DNA from: Desulfobacteraceae bacterium
Lineage (GTDB): Bacteria > Desulfobacterota > Desulfobacteria > Desulfobacterales > SURF-7
DNA length: 5,885 bases
Assembly: GCA_030618925.1 (NCBI GenBank)
Contig: JAUXCK010000200.1
Location: forward strand, 1 to 5,885
Direction: 5' to 3'
Below the pieces are notes generated by a model. It made no database searches. It saw nothing but the letters and a program-made list of their open reading frames with translations, and had not been told where the DNA came from. A program made the position numbers and the translations under genes. Within the stretch, counting starts at the first letter, position 1. Each line of letters begins with the position of its first letter. This document shows positions 1 through 4,637 of the stretch, one piece after another.

Positions 1-371
1 ACCCCCAGCAAGGCGGCCAGGATATTCCCGGCAAACTGGGTTTTGCCGGACAGGATCGCCCTTGTTTTTTCAGGTGTAAAAAAACTTCGGATGATGCCCA
101 CACCGAAAATAACCAGAACAAGAAGCATCATGACTTTGGGCAAGTCATATAAGAAAAACCAGATGGATTCACCCACATGGGACCCCCTGGGCAGCCTGAA
201 CACGTCATAGGTCACCCATGAAGAAAAAACCGAAAGACGTTTGTAGATAAAAAACCAGACCGCCATCCCCATTATCCCAATGAGGGGATACAGAATTAAA
301 CCTGACTTTGAGTTTTTCGGATTCAGTGAATTTTTAAATAAATGTTGTTCTTTATCCTCTATTGACTCCAT
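1..371 (-). CDS. ArsP/YraQ-type (DUF318) permease, N-terminal part
   Basis: This is the 5' part (123 complete codons) of an inner-membrane permease gene that continues beyond the left edge. A polar N-terminus of about 22 residues is followed by a hydrophobic helix at about 25-44 (LILYPLIGIMGMAVWFF) and a second at about 70-95 (IWFFLYDLPKVMMLLVLVIF). Then comes the segment RSFFTPEKTRAILSGK and FAGNILAALLG, which I recognise as the region just before the CSC-containing transmembrane segment of DUF318 permeases. That cysteine motif would lie just outside the window. Family members include ArsP, an exporter of trivalent organoarsenicals, and many uncharacterised proteins. The ATG at 371 has an AAAAGG Shine-Dalgarno about 8 bases upstream. 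The gene follows the ArsR-type repressor by 91 bases on the same strand, so metalloid-induced co-expression is likely. The substrate (organoarsenical or other) cannot be read from this fragment. Confidence 0.8.
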   Translation of the reverse strand, partial: MESIEDKEQHLFKNSLNPKNSKSGLILYPLIGIMGMAVWFFIYKRLSVFSSWVTYDVFRLPRGSHVGESIWFFLYDLPKVMMLLVLVIFGVGIIRSFFTPEKTRAILSGKTQFAGNILAALLG

Positions 372-462
372 GAAAATGGCCTTTTAATTGTTTTATTCAT
401 CAAGGTATAAATATTCACATATTACTCTCTGTCTATATATAAACCCTAAAAAAATATTGCTC

Positions 463-807
463 CTAACTGCTGCAGATGTCTTCACGCCGAATAAAAGGCA
501 GCTTTTTAATCAGGCTTGTGATGTCCGGGTCATTTTCCAGCCAGTGTTTTAAATTCCCCAGAAGGTTTGCCGTATATGGGCTGCTTTTGCCGTCGGCAAG
601 GTAATAATTAACCCATTTATCTTCTTTGCTGTATTGAACAAACCCTGCCTCTTCAAGTATTTTTAAATGTTTTGATACAGTCGGCTGGGCCACACCGAGA
701 GCTGTCTTAAGCTCACACACACACATTGTTTTATGCTGAAGCATTTTTAGAATTTTAACCCGGTTCGGGTCTGAGACAGCTTTTGAAACTTTAATAAAAT
801 CTTTCAT
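463..807 (-). CDS. ArsR/SmtB-family metalloregulatory repressor
   Basis: This 114-residue winged helix-turn-helix protein has the usual length for ArsR/SmtB repressors, which leave their operator when they bind a metal or metalloid. Early residues SKAVSDPNRVKILKML (8-23) are the typical opening. The recognition helix lies in ALGVAQPTVSKHLKILEEAG (36-55), and the wing follows around 56-70 (VQYSKEDKWVNYYL). Cys29 and Cys31 in TMCVCEL match the alpha-3 CVC site of E. coli ArsR (Cys32, Cys34), but the third ligand (Cys37) is replaced by Lys34. The only other cysteine is Cys112, near the C-terminus. The ATG at 807 has GAGG 8 bases upstream. The permease gene follows on the same strand, and the mazEF promoter is divergent. 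As(III) or Sb(III) sensing is likely by family and neighbour. Cd, Pb or organoarsenicals remain possible. Confidence 0.9.
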   Translation of the reverse strand: MKDFIKVSKAVSDPNRVKILKMLQHKTMCVCELKTALGVAQPTVSKHLKILEEAGFVQYSKEDKWVNYYLADGKSSPYTANLLGNLKHWLENDPDITSLIKKLPFIRREDICSS

Positions 808-829
808 AGAGTTTTCCTCATATAGCCAG

Positions 830-858
830 AAAGTAATTCATCAAAGGTGACATGTCAA
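830..858 (-). promoter_or_regulatory. Candidate sigma-70 promoter of the arsR-permease operon
   Basis: On the minus strand a perfect -35 box TTGACA (853-858) is separated by 17 bases from TACTTT (830-835), a weak -10 box matching 3 of 6 consensus positions. Transcription would start about 15-20 bases upstream of the arsR ATG at 807. The strong -35 combined with a poor -10 makes this a moderate call. Confidence 0.4.
848..857. promoter_or_regulatory. Perfect 10-bp palindrome, candidate ArsR operator
   Basis: TGACATGTCA reads identically on both strands and overlaps the minus-strand -35 box TTGACA of the arsR promoter. Dimeric ArsR repressors bind dyads over their own promoters, so this is a reasonable operator for autoregulation. 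The arms are short and the role is inferred from position only. Confidence 0.35.
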
Positions 859-925
859 GAAAAATCTGCCATCCTTTTTGTAATGGATATGACAAATTCT
901 CAAAGAAGTCCTATCACTTTTAGGG

Positions 926-954
926 TTGACATTCAATCTTTTTGGATATACATT
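926..954 (+). promoter_or_regulatory. Promoter of the mazEF operon
   Basis: A consensus -35 box TTGACA (926-931) is followed after 17 bases by TACATT (949-954), which matches TATAAT at 4 of 6 positions. An alternative -10, TATACA at 947-952, has a 15-base spacer. Transcription would start about 20 bases before the mazE ATG at 983. The TTG at 926 opens an in-frame upstream extension of mazE, but it is part of this -35 box and so is unlikely to be a start codon. Confidence 0.6.
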
Positions 955-961
955 GTATATC
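945..961. promoter_or_regulatory. Inverted repeat over the mazEF -10 box, candidate MazE operator
   Basis: GATATAC-ATT-GTATATC is a perfect dyad with 7-bp arms and a 3-base centre. It covers the -10 region and likely transcription start of the mazEF promoter. MazE antitoxins bind DNA through their swapped-hairpin AbrB-type domain, and MazE-MazF complexes repress their own promoter at such palindromes. The position is therefore what autoregulation requires. Binding itself is inferred. Confidence 0.55.
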
Positions 962-969
962 TATCATTC

Positions 970-975
970 AGGAGG
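970..975 (+). promoter_or_regulatory. Ribosome binding site fixing the mazE start
   Basis: AGGAGG ends 7 bases before the ATG at 983 but only 1 base before the in-frame ATG at 977. This favours 983 as the start and argues against both 977 and the upstream TTG at 926. Confidence 0.75.
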
Positions 976-982
976 CATGACG

Positions 983-1234
983 ATGCAAAACAATATTGAG
1001 TTGAAAATTGGGAAATGGGGTAATTCTCTTGGGATAAGGCTTCCCAAACATATTTCAGCGGCACTTCAATTGAGGCCCAAAGATAAAGTAAGTTGTGCTA
1101 TTGAAAATGGGAAACTGATTTTAAAACCAGTGCGTTCGGCTAAAAAATATTCCCTTAAAGAATTATTGGCCAAAGTAGAAGAACCGGGAAAAGAAATATC
1201 ATGGGGCAAACCTGAAGGAGACGAAATTTGGTAG
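983..1234 (+). CDS. mazE: MazE-family antitoxin (AbrB/MazE swapped-hairpin)
   Basis: This 83-residue protein is the antitoxin of a type II toxin-antitoxin pair. It should bind and neutralise the downstream MazF and, with it, repress the shared promoter. The N-terminal DNA-binding domain shows the MazE signature IELKIGKWGNSLGIRLPK (5-22), then LQLRPKDKV and ENGKLILKPV. The C-terminal toxin-binding tail contains YSLKELLAKV and ends in WGKPEGDEIW (74-83), matching the recurrent W-G-x-P-x-G-x-E-x-W ending of this family. The start was chosen from AGGAGG spacing. The longer reading from 926 would add 19 residues with no family resemblance and would begin inside the -35 box. The stop overlaps the mazF start by 7 bases, implying translational coupling. 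Its DNA looks more A/T-rich than the radical SAM gene nearby, as is common for mobile toxin-antitoxin modules. Confidence 0.93.
   Translation: MQNNIELKIGKWGNSLGIRLPKHISAALQLRPKDKVSCAIENGKLILKPVRSAKKYSLKELLAKVEEPGKEISWGKPEGDEIW
1215..1220 (+). promoter_or_regulatory. Ribosome binding site of mazF inside mazE
   Basis: AAGGAG lies within the mazE 3' end, 7 bases before the TTG at 1228. It supports TTG as the mazF start even though this is a weaker initiation codon. A low-efficiency start on the toxin would help keep antitoxin in excess. Confidence 0.65.
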
Positions 1235-1563
1235 ACTACATTCCCAAACGTGGAGACTTTATTCGACTCAATTTTGACCCACAAGCCGGTCATGAACAAA
1301 TGGGGAGCAAACCATCGCTGGTCTTAAGCCACACATCCTTTAACAGAAAGATGGGGTTTGCTTTTGTTTGTCCCATAAGCACCACTAAACGCAGAAATCC
1401 TTTTTATGTACCAATTCCAGACACTGAAAAAGTGGTGGGCGTCATAATGGCAGGTCAATTACGTTCTCTTGATCACAGGGCGAGAAAGGCAATTTTTATT
1501 AGCAAGTGCTCTGAAATTTTATTTCAGGAGGTTTTACTGCATGTTGAACCAATTCTGTTTTAA
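1228..1563 (+). CDS. mazF: MazF/PemK-family mRNA interferase toxin
   Basis: This 111-residue protein has the full usual length of MazF/PemK toxins, sequence-specific endoribonucleases that cleave mRNA in the cytoplasm and are neutralised by MazE. Family landmarks run in order: YIPKRGDFIRLNFDPQAGHEQ (4-24), KPSLVLS (28-34), FN (38-39), CPIS (48-51), PFYVPI, then AGQLRSLDHRARK in the second half. Aligned by eye with E. coli MazF, catalytic Arg29 corresponds to Lys28 and Thr52 to Ser51. Both changes are conservative, so altered or reduced activity is possible but not certain. Translation starts at TTG 1228, supported by AAGGAG 7 bases upstream, and overlaps mazE by 7 bases. It converges on the radical SAM gene with only 34 bases between them. 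I see no intrinsic terminator in that gap. Confidence 0.92.
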   Translation: MVDYIPKRGDFIRLNFDPQAGHEQMGSKPSLVLSHTSFNRKMGFAFVCPISTTKRRNPFYVPIPDTEKVVGVIMAGQLRSLDHRARKAIFISKCSEILFQEVLLHVEPILF

Positions 1564-1597
1564 GGCTCCCGGCCATAAAGGTACGCCCCATGCCATA

Positions 1598-2638
1598 TCA
1601 TGAACTGTATGCGTCTATGCCCAGGTCGATCAGTCCAAGGACCCTCTCTTTTTTCTCAGGAAACTGATACCCTTCATAATCAAGACTCAACAGTTTACCG
1701 CCGCTCTTGTTCTGCCAGTAGTTGCCTGCGTGATCGAAACAAACCTTTGCGGTGAAATCAAGGCCCGCTATCATCACTTTTAATTCTTCGAGCACTTCAA
1801 GCGGGGTTAACAACACCAGTTCTCCCCTTTCGGTCTCATCAAAGAGGGGGGTTCCGGGTGCCGGGTAAAACGGCCTTGACCGGATATAGTCGGGATCTAT
1901 TTCGCTCATGACCCGGGCCGTGTTTATGGCATGCTGTTTCCACATCTTTTTTCCACCAAGCCCGGGCATCCAGTATTCGGAAAGCTGAAATCCGGCGGCC
2001 ATGGCCTTTTTACCCCCGATGATTTGCTCTTCACTTGTGACCCCCTTTTTAATCTTTGCAAGAAGCGCATCATCACCGGTTTCCAGGCCCACGTGAAGCC
2101 TGTCCAGTCCTGCTTCCCTGATGTCTTTCAGCTCCCCCTGCCCTTTTCTTGCAAGTGATTTGGATCTTGCATAGGTGGTCACCCTTTCCAGGCTGGGAAA
2201 TGTTTTTCTCAGATATGTCAGCACCTCCACCAGCTTGTCTGTTTTCATGATCAAACTGTTGGCATCCTGCAGGAAAGCTGTTCTCCCGCCGGAACCAAGC
2301 CAGTTCATGACCATGACAAACCCATGGCTGTTGCTGAGGGAAGGCGCCTCTTCCATCAATTTTAAGACCGCCTCCCGGGTGACCCTCCCGCCGTGCCCGA
2401 GTTTGTTTGAAATCGATGTCAGTCGTTCACAAATGGCAGCAATAGAATCTAAATCCTGCTTGATCTCCTCAACTGACCTCAGGGAAAATTTTTCTTCCTT
2501 GTACATGCTGCAGAACCCGCATTTATTCCAGGGACAATTCCGTGTGACCCGTATGAGGAGGGAATTGCTTCCCCCTTCACTGGGAGGTCTGTAAACTCCT
2601 GTTTCAAATGGATATTTTTCGATTGTCTCGGCAAACAT
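1598..2638 (-). CDS. Radical SAM protein of unknown substrate (Elp3/MiaB-like fold)
   Basis: This cytoplasmic protein of 346 residues should bind a [4Fe-4S] cluster and cleave S-adenosylmethionine to a 5'-deoxyadenosyl radical. The cluster motif is CPWNKCGFC (Cys35, Cys40, Cys43 from the ATG at 2638). It is spaced CX4CX2C rather than CX3CX2C, a variant I recall from a COG1032-like subfamily with TR-x-C-x-W-N-x-C-x-F-C. Later landmarks are LGSGGRTAFLQDANSL, a TTYARSKSL strand, GLDRLHVGLETGDDALLAKIKKG (the usual glycine/glutamate SAM-binding strand), SEYWMPGLGG, RSRPFYPAPGTPLFDE and the C-terminal DHAGNYW and LDYEGYQFP. The start at 2638 has AAAGGA 6 bases upstream. An upstream in-frame ATG at 2653 would add MKGNS but lacks a Shine-Dalgarno. 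The gene is monocistronic here, convergent with mazF and divergent from the efflux operon, so context gives no clue to substrate. Confidence 0.88.
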   Translation of the reverse strand: MFAETIEKYPFETGVYRPPSEGGSNSLLIRVTRNCPWNKCGFCSMYKEEKFSLRSVEEIKQDLDSIAAICERLTSISNKLGHGGRVTREAVLKLMEEAPSLSNSHGFVMVMNWLGSGGRTAFLQDANSLIMKTDKLVEVLTYLRKTFPSLERVTTYARSKSLARKGQGELKDIREAGLDRLHVGLETGDDALLAKIKKGVTSEEQIIGGKKAMAAGFQLSEYWMPGLGGKKMWKQHAINTARVMSEIDPDYIRSRPFYPAPGTPLFDETERGELVLLTPLEVLEELKVMIAGLDFTAKVCFDHAGNYWQNKSGGKLLSLDYEGYQFPEKKERVLGLIDLGIDAYSS

Positions 2639-2644
2639 ACTATT

Positions 2645-2650
2645 TCCTTT
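2645..2650 (-). promoter_or_regulatory. Ribosome binding site deciding the radical SAM start
   Basis: On the minus strand AAAGGA ends 6 bases before the ATG at 2638. The alternative ATG at 2653 lies immediately upstream of this site and has no purine-rich sequence before it. Confidence 0.55.
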
Positions 2651-2658
2651 CATTGATA

Positions 2659-2684
2659 ATTCTGGTTATCCATACCACCAGAAT
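2659..2684. repeat. Inverted repeat in the 5' leader of the radical SAM gene
   Basis: ATTCTGGT (2659-2666) and ACCAGAAT (2677-2684) are perfect 8-bp inverted arms separated by 10 bases. The repeat lies between the candidate minus-strand -10 box (2689-2694) and the start codon at 2638. It could be an operator near the transcription start or an mRNA hairpin in the leader. No U-tract follows, so it is not an intrinsic terminator for either strand. Confidence 0.5.
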
Positions 2685-2688
2685 CCAT

Positions 2689-2717
2689 ATAATAATCATT
2701 TTTTTCAATAAATCCAA
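2689..2717 (-). promoter_or_regulatory. Candidate promoter of the radical SAM gene
   Basis: On the minus strand TATTAT (2689-2694, 5 of 6 to consensus) lies 17 bases downstream of TTGGAT (2712-2717, 3 of 6). The region is very A/T-rich, so chance matches are likely and the call is weak. The inverted repeat at 2659-2684 would begin about 5 bases downstream. Confidence 0.3.
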
Positions 2718-2892
2718 TATCTGAAAAATTTAACCCTCCCCCGCGCCCTTTGAAAACAATAAATGCATCCTTAACGCTTCAATTATGATACAGGGGTTTA
2801 TTGAGGGAAGTCATGGGAAGCCCGCATTTATCCAGCATTTCTGACGCAGCTAAGCACCGGAAATTTACATCTGCCCAACAATCACTTTTCCC
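2718..2892. other. Non-coding spacer between divergent promoters
   Basis: This is most of the 354-base gap between the radical SAM gene and the efflux operon. I find no RNA gene, no clear terminator and no convincing protein. A 27-codon reading frame at 2813-2896 has GAGGGA upstream but no recognisable content. Confidence 0.4.
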
Positions 2893-2920
2893 TTGACAAT
2901 ATATGTTATATGTATGAAAT
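2893..2920 (+). promoter_or_regulatory. Candidate promoter of the RND efflux operon
   Basis: A consensus -35 box TTGACA (2893-2898) is followed after 16 bases by TGAAAT (2915-2920, 4 of 6). Between them lies the short dyad ATATA-TGT-TATAT (2899-2911), where a repressor could sit. The untranslated leader would be about 65 bases. The -35 is strong, but the -10 is poor and the dyad is in A/T-rich sequence. Confidence 0.35.
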
Positions 2921-2992
2921 TCTGCATCAGGCATAGCCCAACTCGATTTATAGAAGTTTTCTAAAAAATATAACTATTGAACAGGCTCAATT

Positions 2993-4570
2993 ATGGTAAA
3001 AAACCTATTGTATTTTCTGCTTCTTTTATTGGTGTTTTCCCCAATCTCATGCACGACACTGGGACCTGATTTTAAAACCCCTGATGCCCGGATATCTGAA
3101 GAATGGTCAGATGCAGAGGACCCTTCAGTGGGCAATGAATCCGCCGATTACAGTCAGTGGTGGGAACTGTTTAATGACCCGGCATTAAACACACTTATTG
3201 ATAAGGCGGTGCAGCAGAATTTGTCCCTGCAAATATCCGGACTCAGAATTTTAGAGGCACGCGCCGTGCTTGGAATCGCTGTTGGCAATCAGTATCCACA
3301 GTCCCAGTCTGTATCCGGAGGATATACGGTGTCAAAGGGAAGTAAAAATACACCTCCCTATTCCTACTTCCCTGACATGGACACCGGCGCAAGTGTGGGT
3401 GGTGTTGGATTCAGTGCGGCATGGGAAATGGATTTCTGGGGAAAGTTCCGCAGGAGCATTGAGTCTGCCGATGCTGACCTTTCTGCAAGCCTTGCAAGTT
3501 ATGATGATTTGCTCGTTATGCTGACCTCAGAGGTGGCCACGACCTACATGGTGATTCAAACCATTAAGCAGCGTCTCGCGTACGCCAGATCCAATGTCAT
3601 TATCCAGCAAAGGGGGCTTGATATAACCCGAGCCCAATTTGAAGGTGGAATAACCACTAACCTGGATGTTCAACAGGCCCTCTCCCTGCTTCTTAATACC
3701 AAGGCATTAATTCCTGAGCTTGAAATCCGTCTTCGCCAGGCGAAAAATGGACTGAGTATCCTCATAGGTGTCCCGCCGGGAGAGCTGACAGGCTATTTGG
3801 ATGCGTCTCCAAAAATGCCGGATATACCGGCAACTGTCGCAATCGGGATTCCGGCTGATTTGATTAGAAGACGGCCGGATATACGGTATGCAGAACTACA
3901 GGTGGCTTCCCAGGGCGCACTTATTGGGGTTGCCGAAGCCGACCTGTATCCGCAATTTTCCCTGGCTGGCTCCATCGGGTTTGCAGCAGATGATAAAGCG
4001 CTTTTCGATTCAGACAGTCTACTCTATTTTTTTACACCATTTACGTTTAAATGGGACATTCTTAATTACGGCCGAATAAAAAATAATGTCAGGGCCCAGG
4101 ATGCCCGGTTTCAACAGACGGTGGTCAATTATCAAAACCTGGTTCTTGAGGCCACAAAAGAGGTTGAAGACGGCCTGATTGGATTTTTAAGATCCCGGAC
4201 CCGGGAAGGATACCTGGCTGATGCTGAAAAAGCATCTTTAAAAGCAAGTGACCTGTCTCTGCTTCATTACAAAGAAGGAATTTCTGACTATACCCGGGTG
4301 CTCAACAGCCAGCAGGCATTGGTTGAACAGCAGGACAACCTTGTTAAAACCAGGGGGAATGTGGTTGCGTATTTAATTTCAATTTACAAGGCGCTGGGGG
4401 GTGGCTGGCAGATAAAAGCAGGTGAAAATATTCTTCCTGCAGAAACCATAGAAAACATGAAAAATCGAACGGACTGGGGTAATCTTCTTGATTCTGTCAC
4501 TCACGTGACAGAACCGGTACCTCCGAAAACCGGTAAAGAAGTGGACCTGTTACATAAACCGCAATGGTAA
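2993..4570 (+). CDS. RND efflux outer-membrane factor, NodT/OprM-type lipoprotein
   Basis: This 525-residue TolC-superfamily channel should trimerise in the outer membrane and form the exit duct of the efflux complex encoded downstream. A hydrophobic signal peptide (5-19) ends in PISC, so Cys20 is the likely lipidated residue. TTLGPDFKTP after it matches the usual start of mature NodT-type proteins. Further signatures are NTLIDKAVQQN, WEMDFWGKFRRS (144-155), GVPPGELTG, IPADLIRRRPDIR (RRRPDIR from 292), GVAEADLYPQFSL (312-324) and KWDILNYGRI (353-362), which belong to the two outer-membrane efflux repeats. After ALGGGW (about 465-470) a tail of some 55 residues contains TDWGNLL and ends in KPQW. 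I recall similar tails in part of this family. The ATG at 2993 has only a weak AGG 7 bases upstream. The adaptor gene follows after 67 bases. Confidence 0.93.
   Translation: MVKNLLYFLLLLLVFSPISCTTLGPDFKTPDARISEEWSDAEDPSVGNESADYSQWWELFNDPALNTLIDKAVQQNLSLQISGLRILEARAVLGIAVGNQYPQSQSVSGGYTVSKGSKNTPPYSYFPDMDTGASVGGVGFSAAWEMDFWGKFRRSIESADADLSASLASYDDLLVMLTSEVATTYMVIQTIKQRLAYARSNVIIQQRGLDITRAQFEGGITTNLDVQQALSLLLNTKALIPELEIRLRQAKNGLSILIGVPPGELTGYLDASPKMPDIPATVAIGIPADLIRRRPDIRYAELQVASQGALIGVAEADLYPQFSLAGSIGFAADDKALFDSDSLLYFFTPFTFKWDILNYGRIKNNVRAQDARFQQTVVNYQNLVLEATKEVEDGLIGFLRSRTREGYLADAEKASLKASDLSLLHYKEGISDYTRVLNSQQALVEQQDNLVKTRGNVVAYLISIYKALGGGWQIKAGENILPAETIENMKNRTDWGNLLDSVTHVTEPVPPKTGKEVDLLHKPQW
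4492..4513. repeat. Perfect 9-bp hairpin within the outer-membrane factor gene
   Basis: TTCTGTCAC (4492-4500) and GTGACAGAA (4505-4513) are perfect inverted arms around a 4-base loop TCAC, near the 3' end of the coding region (residues about 501-507). There is no following T-run, so it is not a terminator. It could form a stable mRNA stem or simply be a chance arrangement in coding DNA. Confidence 0.5.
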
Positions 4571-4637
4571 TATCCGTATGGTAAATTAAAAAACGGGAAA
4601 ACATGAAACGCAAAAAACCTAATAAAAGAGGAATCAC

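Noticed and set aside
372..462. Separate promoter for the permease between arsR and the permease gene
   Set aside because: The A/T-rich spacer gives several weak -10-like strings but no convincing -35/-10 pair, and no hairpin that would terminate the arsR transcript.
926..982. Upstream extension of mazE from the TTG at 926 (19 extra residues)
   Set aside because: The TTG is part of the -35 box, the extension covers the -10 and the dyad, no ribosome site precedes it, and the added residues do not resemble MazE.
1564..1597. Possible terminator between convergent mazF and the radical SAM gene
   Set aside because: Only a 3-bp GGC/GCC stem can be drawn and there is no T-run on either strand.
2769..2780. 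CCTTAACGCTTC shared between the intergenic region and the adaptor gene (about 5099-5110)
   Set aside because: A single 12-base match, one copy inside conserved coding sequence, with no flanking similarity. Most likely chance.
2813..2896. 27-codon frame beginning MGSPHLSSIS, with GAGGGA 4 bases upstream
   Set aside because: Its stop lies in the -35 box of the efflux promoter, the peptide shows no recognisable content, and the spacing is short.
2914..2964. 16-codon upstream frame (MKFCIRHSPTRFIEVF) before the OMF gene
   Set aside because: There is no Shine-Dalgarno and it overlaps the proposed -10 region, so it may not even be transcribed in full.
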